DNA of 57,777 nt. Origin: Billgrantia azerbaijanica (lineage in GTDB: Bacteria > Pseudomonadota > Gammaproteobacteria > Pseudomonadales > Halomonadaceae). The DNA is taken from contig SBLD01000021.1 in the NCBI GenBank assembly GCA_004551485.1, positions 1-57,777 of the forward strand. Direction: 5' to 3'. Below, in pieces: positions 1 through 7,162 of the stretch. Below the pieces are notes generated by a model that searched no databases, was not told the DNA's origin, and saw only the letters and a program-made list of their open reading frames with translations. The first letter of the stretch is position 1. Each line of letters opens with the position of its first letter. The translations under genes and the position numbers were made by a program.

Positions 1-63
1 GGTCTTGAAAACCGGCGAGGGTTAACGCCCTCCCAGGGTTCGAATCCCTGTCCCTCCGCCACT
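1..63 (+). other. attL: attL: 3' part of tRNA-Ser(UGA) and left copy of the 63-bp att repeat
   Basis: The first 61 bases read as the 3' part of a serine tRNA: the anticodon loop CTTGAAA (anticodon TGA), a long variable arm, a T arm containing GGTTCGAATCC, and a terminal CCA at 59-61. The same 63 bases recur at 57715-57777, so this is one side of the integrated element. The 5' part of the tRNA must lie left of the window, because the sequence before the right-hand copy does not look like a tRNA 5' half. Integration therefore keeps the tRNA intact at this end. Confidence 0.95.
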
Positions 64-77
64 TCTTCTTTAGAATC

Positions 78-99
78 AAGCGCCTACGGGCGCTTTTTT
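78..99 (+). terminator. Intrinsic terminator after tRNA-Ser
   Basis: A 7-bp stem (AAGCGCC/GGCGCTT) with a TACG loop is followed by a T run on the plus strand. It lies just after the tRNA 3' end and overlaps the last codons of the convergent integrase gene. Because it lies inside the att boundary, it is phage DNA restoring a terminator to the host tRNA transcript. Confidence 0.8.
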
Positions 100-1187
100 C
101 GTCCCATCAGCTCCTCCGCATTATGCGCCGGTCTTTCAACGTGACCAGATCGTGATGCCAGCGTGGCCACAGCCTCCCTGGCCCGGTGCGGCGCGAGGTG
201 GGCGTACTTCTCCGTCATGGTGATGGTGGAGTGGCCCAACACCTCCTTGACATCGGCCAGCGGCACCCCCTCCGAGACCAGCCACGAGGCGCAGGTGTGG
301 CGCATGTCATGGATGCGGTAGTTGCGAATGCCGGCCGCCTGGCACGCCGCGGCGAAGCCGGTCCGCGGCGTCTTGAGACGCTCGCCGTTCTTCTTGGCGA
401 ACACCCAAGGGCTGCCCGGGCAGCGCTGCGCCACGAACGCCGCGCGCCGCTTGAGCGCGGCCAGGGCGATGTCGTTGAGCGGCACGGTGCGCCGCTCGCC
501 GGACTTGTCGTGTTCGGGCTCGAGGGTGAGCAGGGCGTCGCGCCAGTTGACGCGCTGCCACTCCAGCCCCATCAGCTCCTCCAGGCGACAGCCGGTGTGC
601 AGCCCCAGGGCGATGAAGCTGGCCAGGCGCTCGCCGGCCCGGGTCTTCTCGGCGCAAGCGATCAGTCGGGTGGCCTCGGCGCGGGTGATCCAGCGGATGA
701 TGCCGCGCGGCTCCTTGAGGCTGCGGCCACGCACCGGGTTGGGCAGCGGCCACTCCAGATGGATGATGGCGTGGTTGATCATCGCGCTGAGGATGTCGAG
801 CTCGCGGTTGATGGTGGCCGGCGCCGGCGTCTTGCGCCCCTGCTGGCGACGCCAGTCGATGAAGCCGCGCACGTCCTGTCCGGTGAGGGCGGTCATGTCC
901 ATGTCGCGGCCGAAGTAGTCATAGAGCGAAGCCGTTCTCCTCTTGATGTCGTCCAGCGAGCGCTTGTCCTGGCTCGCCATCAGGTACTCGGCGGCGACCT
1001 CGGCAAAGGTGCGCGCCGGCTTCTCGCCCCAGTAGGCCTGGCGGTACAGCTCGGCACGCCACTTGCCCTCTATCGCTTCCGCTTCCCTCTTGTCGGTCGT
1101 CCGAGTAGAGCGTCTAATCGGTCTGCCGCCTCCCGGCGGGTGGAGATTGACCCACCAGTACGGTGAGTCGGCGCGTTGGTAGGGCAT
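84..1187 (-). CDS. int: Tyrosine recombinase (phage integrase)
   Basis: Site-specific tyrosine recombinase that integrates and excises the phage at tRNA-Ser. In the 367-aa protein starting with MPYQRADSPY the full catalytic set is visible: Arg201 (TGCRLEEL), Lys228, His293 and Arg296 (HDMRHTCASW), His319 (LGHSTITM) and the nucleophile Tyr328 (EKYAHL). An N-terminal region and a core-binding SAM-like region (about 60-150) precede the catalytic domain. A longer reading frame starts upstream at 1418, but its extra N-terminus is the out-of-frame shadow of the HTH gene, so the start at 1187 is preferred. The gene points towards attL, as is usual for tRNA-integrated phages, and overlaps the upstream HTH gene by 118 bp. 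Confidence 0.95.
   Translation of the reverse strand: MPYQRADSPYWWVNLHPPGGGRPIRRSTRTTDKREAEAIEGKWRAELYRQAYWGEKPARTFAEVAAEYLMASQDKRSLDDIKRRTASLYDYFGRDMDMTALTGQDVRGFIDWRRQQGRKTPAPATINRELDILSAMINHAIIHLEWPLPNPVRGRSLKEPRGIIRWITRAEATRLIACAEKTRAGERLASFIALGLHTGCRLEELMGLEWQRVNWRDALLTLEPEHDKSGERRTVPLNDIALAALKRRAAFVAQRCPGSPWVFAKKNGERLKTPRTGFAAACQAAGIRNYRIHDMRHTCASWLVSEGVPLADVKEVLGHSTITMTEKYAHLAPHRAREAVATLASRSGHVERPAHNAEELMGRKKRP
140..154 (+). repeat. 15-bp direct repeat near attL (possible integrase arm site)
   Basis: CGTGACCAGATCGTG occurs here and again at 57573-57587, near attR. Both copies are in the same orientation and within about 130 bp of the att core. Tyrosine integrases bind short direct arm-type repeats flanking the core, so these are candidate arm sites. 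This copy lies inside the 3' end of the integrase gene. Confidence 0.45.
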
Positions 1188-1402
1188 GGTGAGTCTCCCG
1201 TCACCGCGCCGGGTGCACCGGTAGTTTGGTTCACCGGTGCATGTCCGGCAATCATGTCGAGCAGCGCCTGGCGGCGGACGTACACCTTGGCGCCGATCTT
1301 GAGGCCGGGCAGGGCGCCGCTCTGTACCCAGCGCGAAATGGTGGACGGGTGGCAATCCAACTCTTTGGCCGCCTGCGTCCGGCTCAGCAGCATGTCGCCC
1401 AT
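1070..1402 (-). CDS. Small helix-turn-helix protein, putative excisionase
   Basis: 110-aa protein. Its first 50 residues form a MerR/AlpA-type winged helix-turn-helix (LSRTQAAKELDCHPSTISRW, then GALPGLKIGAKVYVRRQAL), the fold of phage excisionases and of helix-turn-helix 17 proteins. The C-terminal half is low-complexity and basic. It lies immediately upstream of and overlaps the integrase gene, the usual xis-int arrangement, so a role in excision or int control is inferred. A GGAGGAT ribosome site precedes the ATG. A terminator at 1420-1440 separates this pair from the rest of the leftward operon. Confidence 0.75.
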   Translation of the reverse strand: MGDMLLSRTQAAKELDCHPSTISRWVQSGALPGLKIGAKVYVRRQALLDMIAGHAPVNQTTGAPGAVTGDSPCPTNAPTHRTGGSISTRREAADRLDALLGRPTRGKRKR

Positions 1403-1419
1403 GGCATCCTCCAGGCATG

Positions 1420-1440
1420 AAAAAACCGCCCGTGGGCGGC
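1420..1440 (-). terminator. Intrinsic terminator, leftward
   Basis: Read on the minus strand, GCCGCCCACGGGCGG is followed by six T residues. It lies between the end of the leftward operon (1443) and the HTH/int pair, so int would be expressed separately from the PL transcript or only after antitermination. Confidence 0.8.
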
Positions 1441-1442
1441 TG

Positions 1443-1619
1443 TCATCGCGTGTATTCGCGCTCCAGGATTCGCTTGGCGCCGGGCGGCCATGGCTCGGGT
1501 CGAAGCGGCGTTTTCCCTGATCGCTGCACGATGTCCTTGATCTGCCGGCGCACTCGGTCAGGCACCACTGGCAGTCGATGCAAGTTCATGCCGCCGTAGA
1601 AGTCGAGGTTGTCACTCAT
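1443..1619 (-). CDS. Small hypothetical protein (58 aa)
   Basis: Begins MSDNLDFYGGMNLHRLP and has a basic, Pro/Arg-rich remainder. The ATG overlaps the stop of the upstream phosphatase-like gene (ATGA), with a GGAGG element about 9 bases ahead, so the genes are translationally coupled. No family is recognised. A GTG start two codons earlier is possible. Confidence 0.6.
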   Translation of the reverse strand: MSDNLDFYGGMNLHRLPVVPDRVRRQIKDIVQRSGKTPLRPEPWPPGAKRILEREYTR

Positions 1620-2068
1620 CCCCACCCCTCCATTGCTCTATCCATCCGCTCAAGCTCGGCGTAGTACGCCGCCACGTCACGCCCATCGGCTGCATCCAGC
1701 GTGCGGTATACGTGCCGGTTATAGTGCTGCGCTGTGCCCACGCCTTCCGGGTGCATCTCCAGCGTGTAGCCCATGCGATCCGCGAACCACTTGGCCACGG
1801 CAGCCGAGCGCGACATGCCGGCCTGGCAATGCACGAGCAGCCTCGAATCCTCATCGAGCATCGACGCCACGCCGATAACCGCCAGCGCTTGCTCCACGTC
1901 GAACATCACCAGCCCAGCGCAAGGCGTCTCCGTGTCATCGCACCAGATCGGCAGATGGTCTCCCGTGATTGCCGCTGACTCGCCGGGCGGCATGAGACTG
2001 ATGGTGAAATCGTATTCGCCGCAGACGCGCTCAGCGACGCACTGCGGCACGAATGTCACGCTAGGCAT
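1616..2068 (-). CDS. Tyrosine/dual-specificity phosphatase-like protein
   Basis: 150-aa protein starting MPSVTFVPQCVAERVCGEYD. The signature loop HCQAGMSRSA fits the Cys-X5-Arg active site of cysteine-dependent protein tyrosine phosphatases, with an Asp-rich segment (DDTETPC, MLDEDSRLL) ahead of it. The family forms a Cys-phosphate intermediate. The substrate here is unknown, and the gene sits among early leftward genes, so it may act on host proteins or nucleotides. A longer frame extends upstream to 2263 but would overlap the preceding cysteine-rich gene throughout. The chosen ATG overlaps that gene by only 8 bp. Confidence 0.7.
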   Translation of the reverse strand: MPSVTFVPQCVAERVCGEYDFTISLMPPGESAAITGDHLPIWCDDTETPCAGLVMFDVEQALAVIGVASMLDEDSRLLVHCQAGMSRSAAVAKWFADRMGYTLEMHPEGVGTAQHYNRHVYRTLDAADGRDVAAYYAELERMDRAMEGWG

Positions 2069-2342
2069 CGTCGACTCCTTCGCCGCCGAACATGTCGCAG
2101 GTATCCGGGCAGCGCTGTGCCTGGGTATCACCACAGAATGCAGTGCAGCGCGGCGGACGACCCGACTCCTCTTGCCACTCCTCCGGGTATTCCGGGTCAT
2201 CGACACTGAACGCCATGGTTCGCGCCAGTATCTCGCATCCACCCTCGCCGGTTTCCGGGTCAAAGTTGTCGTGAATGCACTGATTGCACCAGCGCTCTTG
2301 AAACACCTCTCCCTCTGTGCTGTTGCTGGGTCGGTATTTCAT
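2061..2342 (-). CDS. Cysteine-rich small protein (93 aa)
   Basis: Acidic 93-aa protein with several cysteine pairs (RWCNQCIHD, GGCEIL, PPRCTAFCGD, RCPDTCDMF), suggesting a zinc-binding knuckle. No family is recognised. A strong GAGGAGGGG ribosome site precedes the ATG, which overlaps the previous stop as ATGA. Confidence 0.65.
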   Translation of the reverse strand: MKYRPSNSTEGEVFQERWCNQCIHDNFDPETGEGGCEILARTMAFSVDDPEYPEEWQEESGRPPRCTAFCGDTQAQRCPDTCDMFGGEGVDDA

Positions 2343-2533
2343 GACTTCCCCTCCTCGGCTTGGCGGCGGTATCTGCTGAGAAATGTCTTAATGAGGGTGT
2401 GGGTAGCAGACCCTCGCTCATGCTCAGGGATTGATGCCTCGATAGCCTCTAGCTCTTGCATGGGGATATCGTGAGCAACCCAGGGGGCAATTCTCAGGGC
2501 CAGTCGGGTGCGCCAATGCTGTCGCTTGCTCAT
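2339..2533 (-). CDS. Small hypothetical protein (64 aa)
   Basis: Mostly helical, mixed-charge 64-aa protein beginning MSKRQHWRTRLALRIAPW. Both ends are ATGA overlaps with neighbouring genes, which supports it being a real member of the leftward operon. Function unknown. Confidence 0.6.
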   Translation of the reverse strand: MSKRQHWRTRLALRIAPWVAHDIPMQELEAIEASIPEHERGSATHTLIKTFLSRYRRQAEEGKS

Positions 2534-2739
2534 GCCTCACCTCCCTCGGCCAGTTCGGCCTCTTCTTGCAGTTCGATCGCCTTATCCAGCAGCGCGCCCC
2601 GCCGGATCATTCCCGCGCCCTGGAACTGGTTGTAGAGCTCCTGTAGCGCCTCGGCCTGCTTCCCCGCGATGAAGCGTTTCTGGCTGGCCAGGCTGTGCTG
2701 CTCGGTGTTCTGCTGGATGATGTGGTCGCGCATGCTCAT
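2530..2739 (-). CDS. Small hypothetical protein, helical (69 aa)
   Basis: Starts MSMRDHIIQQNTEQ and consists of charged helices ending in an acidic tail (QEEAELAEGGEA). It is ATGA-coupled to both neighbours. A longer frame starts at 2907 but would run over the small membrane-protein genes. Function unknown. Confidence 0.55.
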   Translation of the reverse strand: MSMRDHIIQQNTEQHSLASQKRFIAGKQAEALQELYNQFQGAGMIRRGALLDKAIELQEEAELAEGGEA

Positions 2740-2849
2740 TGCGGCGTCCTCATGCTGTCGATGACGAACACGCCGAGCAGGTAGGTCACGAACAGCACCA
2801 GGGCGATGCTGGCCAGGGTGTAATCCACCGCGGTCATCAGATGTCTCAC
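2736..2849 (-). CDS. Small single-pass membrane protein (37 aa)
   Basis: GTG start after an AGGAG site that itself overlaps the stop of the upstream gene. The protein contains one hydrophobic segment (LASIALVLFVTYLLGVFVI), enough for one membrane span. Its stop overlaps the next ATG (ATGA). Function unknown. Confidence 0.5.
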   Translation of the reverse strand: MRHLMTAVDYTLASIALVLFVTYLLGVFVIDSMRTPQ

Positions 2850-2851
2850 GG

Positions 2852-3049
2852 CTATCTCCTGTTTTTCCAGGGCAGGAAGGTGGCCTGCGCGCACTCCAAC
2901 CACTCATCGATCAGGTCTTTCCGCTTTTCCCAAAGGACAACAGGTGGGGCGATGATCGGGAACACCAGCAGGAACAGGAACAAGCACGGCCTGCCCCAGA
3001 ACGGGTGGTTGAAGGGCTTTCTCAGCCCCCGGGCGTTGTAGTGCTTCAT
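2852..3049 (-). CDS. Small membrane protein (65 aa)
   Basis: A basic N-terminus (MKHYNARGLRKPF) is followed by one hydrophobic span (CLFLFLLVFPIIAPPVVL) and a charged C-terminus. It is ATGA-coupled to the upstream gene and followed directly by another tiny membrane gene, so the two may act together at the inner membrane. No family recognised. Confidence 0.55.
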   Translation of the reverse strand: MKHYNARGLRKPFNHPFWGRPCLFLFLLVFPIIAPPVVLWEKRKDLIDEWLECAQATFLPWKNRR

Positions 3050-3474
3050 GATTCCACCTCGGCTTGGCGGCGCACTTCAGCCTTGGTCAGTGCGTAGTCC
3101 GCTGCATCCTGCATAACATCTGCTGCTGCCGTGTATCCGTTCTCCCTGGCGTTATCGGCATTCAGCGCGAGATCGTTGGCTAGTTCTACGAACGCTTCAA
3201 TCTTCATAGCGGCATCCCGGCGGGCGAGGGAGGTGGTGGGGCTATTCGATAGCAGCCTCATTCGCTCAGCGTCCCGGTGACGCCCCGTCATGTAAGGCAC
3301 TTCGTCGACGAACTTGATCAGCTCCTCCGAATACGCCGCCAAGGCGGCACTCTCCCGCTCAGCCGATACAGCGCGCTCTCGCCAGTACGCGACCTGCTCT
3401 ACTGCGGCATCCCGCTCCGCCTCCATTTCCTGCCAGCTCGGGCTAGCATCCATCCCGTTATCCATACCCATCAT
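3046..3474 (-). CDS. Hypothetical phage protein, coiled coil (142 aa)
   Basis: Acidic, strongly helical protein. The region of about residues 12-55 (EMEAERDAAVEQVAYWRERA onward) is typical of small early coiled-coil phage proteins. It is ATGA-coupled to both neighbours. Function unknown. Confidence 0.6.
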   Translation of the reverse strand: MMGMDNGMDASPSWQEMEAERDAAVEQVAYWRERAVSAERESAALAAYSEELIKFVDEVPYMTGRHRDAERMRLLSNSPTTSLARRDAAMKIEAFVELANDLALNADNARENGYTAAADVMQDAADYALTKAEVRRQAEVES

Positions 3475-3713
3475 GCACCCTCCTTCAACGCTCGCTCCAG
3501 AATATCCACCACCTGCAGCCCCGTCGGGCCGGTGATGCTGTCGCCGATGATCAGCCGCGCCCGCTGGGCGGCGCTGCGCAGCCGGTCGTTGTCCCGCTCG
3601 GCCGCGTCGATCTGCTCGGCGAGCGCGGCCTTTTCTGCCTCTAGCTGGTCATTCCTAGTGCACAGCATCTCGTTGATCTCGTCGGTGGTCGGGGCTTTCG
3701 CGTGTGCGGTCAT
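3471..3713 (-). CDS. Hypothetical coiled-coil protein (80 aa)
   Basis: About residues 15-55 form a heptad-rich helix (NDQLEAEKAALAEQIDAAER). ATGA overlaps join it to the HNH endonuclease gene upstream and to the next coiled-coil gene downstream. No family recognised. Confidence 0.55.
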   Translation of the reverse strand: MTAHAKAPTTDEINEMLCTRNDQLEAEKAALAEQIDAAERDNDRLRSAAQRARLIIGDSITGPTGLQVVDILERALKEGA

Positions 3714-4288
3714 GGGGTCTCCTGATTTCGGTAGTGGGGCGGCTCCATGCCGTGGCTGGGGTCGAAGCCGTGCCGAGATCGAAACTCCCTTACTGCTCTG
3801 GCGGCATCATCAATGTCATCGAACAGACCGATGTGCCTACACTTACGGTTGATGACACATCTCGCCAGCCACTTATTATCTCTTTTGCTCCAAATAACGC
3901 CTGCAGCGCCGCTGGTGTTGTTGCTTTGCAATGAGTGGTTTCTTGCGTTCATGATGCGGGTTGATGGCCTTAGGTTGTTCCAGCGGTTATCTGTGGAGTT
4001 TCGGTTTCGGTGATCAATTTGCTCGGGTAGCGGATCACCTTTCATCCACAACCATGCCAAGTGATGCTCAAGTAGGCGGCTGCCAAGCATGGCAATCATG
4101 CGACATTGGTATCCATACTTCTTATTGGTCCATACACGCCCGGCCCTCTTTCCCGCGTACCTGGCATTCCATGCGTTGCAGTCACGTTCTCTTTTGAACC
4201 ACTCCCTTCCTCTCTTTCGCCATGTCATCACGCCTGTCGACGAGTCGTAGTCAAGCAATTCTCTTACCACTCGAGGATCTGGGTTCAT
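3710..4288 (-). CDS. HNH endonuclease with C-terminal AP2 domain (copy 1 of 3)
   Basis: 192-aa homing-type endonuclease. The middle holds an HNH core (EHHLAWLWM, QIDHRNRNSTDNRWNNLR) that would bind one metal and nick DNA. The C-terminal part (NTSGAAGVIWSKRDNKW to the end) is an AP2-type DNA-binding domain. It is clearly homologous to the proteins at 32482-33048 and 38374-38943, all ending in a G(M/Q)xxxHY-type tail. Unlike those two, this copy is embedded in an operon by ATGA overlaps on both sides and has a GGAGGT ribosome site. Confidence 0.85.
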   Translation of the reverse strand: MNPDPRVVRELLDYDSSTGVMTWRKRGREWFKRERDCNAWNARYAGKRAGRVWTNKKYGYQCRMIAMLGSRLLEHHLAWLWMKGDPLPEQIDHRNRNSTDNRWNNLRPSTRIMNARNHSLQSNNTSGAAGVIWSKRDNKWLARCVINRKCRHIGLFDDIDDAARAVREFRSRHGFDPSHGMEPPHYRNQETP

Positions 4289-4893
4289 TGTTTACCTCCT
4301 GTCATGCGGCATCCGGCACGATATAGGTCGCGACACACTGCCCGGTTATAGCTCTCATCATCTAGGCCGGAAGCCGCGATCATTGCGTCAACGGAGCGTT
4401 CCTCCGCGCTGCGGATGGGTGAAAACACGTTCGCAACCGCCCAGTCGATGTCGCTCGGCTTGTCAATCGACTGATAGACGATCGCCGGGCCGACAGGCGA
4501 CCCAACGTCGGCATAGGCCAGAATCAGCACCTCCGTGCGCCCCTTCCTGCATCGGGTGCCAACAGGCGGGCGCTCACCCTCGCCATTCCATGCGGGCGGT
4601 TCGGGCTTGGTGTCGGCGTCGAGGATGGGGCGATAGGCGACGATGCCACCCTGTGCGCACGTATTGTTCCATGCTAACGAGGACGACCGCCCTACAACTC
4701 GGGATCCGTCTTTTTGCTTTACCTCCACCGTAGCATTCGCGGGCAAAGGACACTCCCCGACCCGCCACTCAATCCATCCGTCGGGGGTGGCGTCCAACAA
4801 AAACCAATTCGGCGAAGCTGCGTAGTCGCTCTCCTCAGATAACGACTTCACGATTCGGTACTCTCGGCTATCCTTATTCACTGCATAAATCAT
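4285..4893 (-). CDS. Hypothetical phage protein (202 aa)
   Basis: Not recognised. The N-terminal half is mixed sheet (GWIEWRVGECPLPANATVEV) around a segment naming a substrate-like fold of unknown type. The C-terminal tail carries Cys residues (NRAVCRDLYRAGC). The stop is ATGA-coupled to the HNH gene. Confidence 0.55.
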   Translation of the reverse strand: MIYAVNKDSREYRIVKSLSEESDYAASPNWFLLDATPDGWIEWRVGECPLPANATVEVKQKDGSRVVGRSSSLAWNNTCAQGGIVAYRPILDADTKPEPPAWNGEGERPPVGTRCRKGRTEVLILAYADVGSPVGPAIVYQSIDKPSDIDWAVANVFSPIRSAEERSVDAMIAASGLDDESYNRAVCRDLYRAGCRMTGGKQ

Positions 4894-4909
4894 GATTCAC
4901 CTCGTGTGG

Positions 4910-5092
4910 TTACCAGTGGCCATGCCCGAACAACGTCATGGCTGTGATGGTTGGGGTTGCCGCCGCCTCGAGCCTGGCGCAGCATGTCGCGCCAGGTGTC
5001 GGTGAGCTCGCCGCGTTGACGTTCTCATGCAAGGCGTCAATCACGCCCGCGTCGATCAGCTCGTGGAGCTGCGCTCCTGCCAGTAGGCTCAT
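4910..5092 (-). CDS. Small hypothetical protein (60 aa)
   Basis: Starts MSLLAGAQLHELIDAGVIDA; the ATG overlaps the upstream stop (ATGA). The C-terminal half is low-complexity Ala/Thr. It could be a poorly conserved early protein; the longer frame from 5200 is a shadow of the neighbouring gene. Confidence 0.4.
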   Translation of the reverse strand: MSLLAGAQLHELIDAGVIDALHENVNAASSPTPGATCCARLEAAATPTITAMTLFGHGHW

Positions 5093-5343
5093 GCCAGCGC
5101 CTCCACCGCCTCTTTCGCTTCCTTCAACCCCCGGCCAGTCATCTCGCGGCAGCGCTTGATTGCCGCCACTTTTTTGTTCGCCTGCAAGAGCGCCAGGCAC
5201 TCGCCCTGCCAGCCGCCAAGTTGTACCGCCTTGTGCGCCCTGATGAACTGCGCCGGATGCCGCTTTGCGTAGTCTTTAGCGAGCGCCTGCCAATCACACT
5301 CGCCGCCCATCAGGATGTCGATTGCCTCTGCGTAATGGTTCAT
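5089..5343 (-). CDS. Small protein with ribosomal L7/L12 C-terminal-like domain (84 aa)
   Basis: The last 30 residues (KKVAAIKRCREMTGRGLKEA, then KEAVEAL) closely follow the signature of the ribosomal stalk protein L7/L12 C-terminal domain, which binds translation factors. The N-terminal 45 residues are helical with a Trp-rich stretch and lack the L7/L12 dimerisation domain. Phage proteins with this domain occur, but their role is unsettled. Interference with translation factors or simple reuse of the fold are both possible. ATGA overlaps link it to both neighbours. Confidence 0.7.
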   Translation of the reverse strand: MNHYAEAIDILMGGECDWQALAKDYAKRHPAQFIRAHKAVQLGGWQGECLALLQANKKVAAIKRCREMTGRGLKEAKEAVEALA

Positions 5344-5441
5344 GCGTCCACCCACTCAGCCCACAACGAAAAAGCCCGCGCTTGTTCCAGTGCGCGGGCG
5401 CCGATCTCTCCGAATACCTCGATGCTCTCTGTCCAGTGCAT
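5340..5441 (-). CDS. Very small protein (33 aa)
   Basis: MHWTESIEVFGEIGARALEQ and 13 more residues. A GGAG site precedes the ATG within the end of the methyltransferase gene, and the stop overlaps the next ATG (ATGA). The coupling pattern matches the rest of the operon, so I treat it as a real small gene. An inverted repeat (GCCCGCGC/GCGCGGGC) lies inside it. Confidence 0.45.
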   Translation of the reverse strand: MHWTESIEVFGEIGARALEQARAFSLWAEWVDA

Positions 5442-5444
5442 GGG

Positions 5445-7085
5445 TCACTCCTTGTCTGCGATGAGGATGGATACCGACACGCTCGCGCCGGCGAATTGGT
5501 TGTCGTGTGGGCCGTCCCAGCGGCAGGCCAGGCCAGGCAGATGGAACGTGCTCTGGGCGCTGCTGGGCAGGATGGCCACCAGCCTCCCGCCAGGGGCAAG
5601 CAGGGTGGCCGCGGCTTCGGTATGCGCCTGCCAGCGGCCCTGGCTGTACGGTGGATTCATGACGATGCGGTCAAAGCGCGTACATAGGCCCATCGCCCGT
5701 TCGGCCCATTGCAGGAAGTCCGCCTCGATGACGTTGCAGCCCTTGGCTTCCAGCACCTGGCAGTGCAGCTTGCTGACCTCGATGCACACGGATTGCGGGA
5801 TCATGTCAGCGATATTGCCGGACCCGGCGCTCGGCTCGAGGCAATTGTGGTGCGGCTGGATCTCGGCCAGCTCGGCGGCCTTGTTGGCCAACCCCGGCGG
5901 CGTGGGGTAGAACTGGTGGCTTTTCTGCTCGGGTATCACGCCGCTGCACACGACCTCGTTGATGATCGGGCTGGCGTCGTAATCGAACTCCCACCACCGG
6001 CTGTGGTTGTGGCGACACTTCACCCCGCCGATGGCAGCCAGCACCTTCTCCGCCTCGGCCAGCGCATGCTTGTCTTTCTCGCCAAATCCGAACTCCAGGC
6101 TATGCGGATTTCGGGTCACGGGCGGCAGGGCGTCGTGCCCGATGCGCCCCGGGATCGGCGAGGTGCGCACCGCCTTCAGGTCGCCCAGAAGCTTGAGCAC
6201 GGCAAACGGCAGCGGGCGCTCCATTAGCGTGTACTCGCGCGGCTTGCGCTTGGGCGCCGTGCGGAACTCGCCGGGAATCGCCATGGGGTGCAGGTGGGCG
6301 AGGATCTGGTTCAGCCGCCAGGCGATGTCGGGATGCACCTCGAGGTGGGCGTTGCCGTTCTTGTAGCAGCGGATGCGCAGGGCGCCGCCGTCCACGTCGA
6401 GCCATTCACCGCGGTGCTCGCGCCGAGCGATCTCCACCAGGCGGTTGCTGGCGTTCCAGTCCGGCTCATCGCGGGACATGAACTTGGCGATCACCTGGCG
6501 CAGGTCGTTGATGTGCCCCGTCTGGCTGCGGGCGTAGGCGCCCCAGTCGTTGGTCACCCCCGACAGGATCATGCGCTTGCTGAATCCCTCGGGGCGGTTG
6601 GTGACGTGCGTGCGACTCAGGGCGCGAAAGATGCCGTCCACCTTCTCGGCGAGGAAGTCCATGCGTTGTCGAAGCAGCTCGCCCAGGGTAGCGCGCACGG
6701 TGGCGTCCTCGAAGTCGGGCGTCTGCAGCTTGTGGATGGCCTCGAACCACTCCTCGCGCCGCTTGGCGGGCATGAAGTCGAGCACGTCGGTCAGCCCCAG
6801 CGCCCGGCCCCAGTAGTCGGCATTGAGTGCAGCAAGGGCGCCGTCCTCGCCGAACAGCCGTGCCACGCTGCCGGTGAAGCGGTCGCGGCGATCCTGATTG
6901 CCCTCGATGAAGTAGTGGAGGACCGAGCCCAGCCGCTCGGGCCGTGTGAACGCGACGACCTCCTCGATGCGGGCTCGGTCGCGCTGGTACTGGCTGATCA
7001 GCCCGTCCACCACATCGGTGTCGGCGGGGGCGAAGAACTCGCCCGGGGTATCTGCTACCTCGCCGATCTTGAGTGCTGCGGTCAT
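5445..7085 (-). CDS. DUF4942 / N6-adenine DNA methyltransferase
   Basis: 546-aa protein. The C-terminal third is a class I SAM-dependent methyltransferase: motif I is LEPSAGSGNIA (about 414-424) and the catalytic motif IV is NPPY (about 476-479), the arrangement of adenine-N6 enzymes. The N-terminal two-thirds match phage DUF4942 proteins, which I recall being fused to such domains. It would methylate phage DNA early, probably protecting it from host restriction. The start at 7085 follows a GGAGGT site; an in-frame start 12 bp upstream is less likely. A terminator directly upstream suggests partial polarity control. Confidence 0.85.
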   Translation of the reverse strand: MTAALKIGEVADTPGEFFAPADTDVVDGLISQYQRDRARIEEVVAFTRPERLGSVLHYFIEGNQDRRDRFTGSVARLFGEDGALAALNADYWGRALGLTDVLDFMPAKRREEWFEAIHKLQTPDFEDATVRATLGELLRQRMDFLAEKVDGIFRALSRTHVTNRPEGFSKRMILSGVTNDWGAYARSQTGHINDLRQVIAKFMSRDEPDWNASNRLVEIARREHRGEWLDVDGGALRIRCYKNGNAHLEVHPDIAWRLNQILAHLHPMAIPGEFRTAPKRKPREYTLMERPLPFAVLKLLGDLKAVRTSPIPGRIGHDALPPVTRNPHSLEFGFGEKDKHALAEAEKVLAAIGGVKCRHNHSRWWEFDYDASPIINEVVCSGVIPEQKSHQFYPTPPGLANKAAELAEIQPHHNCLEPSAGSGNIADMIPQSVCIEVSKLHCQVLEAKGCNVIEADFLQWAERAMGLCTRFDRIVMNPPYSQGRWQAHTEAAATLLAPGGRLVAILPSSAQSTFHLPGLACRWDGPHDNQFAGASVSVSILIADKE

Positions 7086-7123
7086 GCCTACCTCCAATGC
7101 TCACTGCGCATTGTCTGCGCATT

Positions 7124-7145
7124 AAAAACCCCGCCGTAGCGGGGC
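7124..7145 (-). terminator. Intrinsic terminator, leftward
   Basis: On the minus strand, CCCCGC-TACG-GCGGGG is followed by TTTTT. It lies after the Gp157-like gene and before the methyltransferase, so readthrough or antitermination is needed for the distal half of the leftward operon. Confidence 0.85.
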
Positions 7146-7162
7146 TGTTCGGTGCTGGCGGG

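Noticed and set aside
186-1166. 326-codon plus-strand frame opposite int
   Set aside because: The integrase on the other strand has all catalytic residues; the plus frame has no domain.
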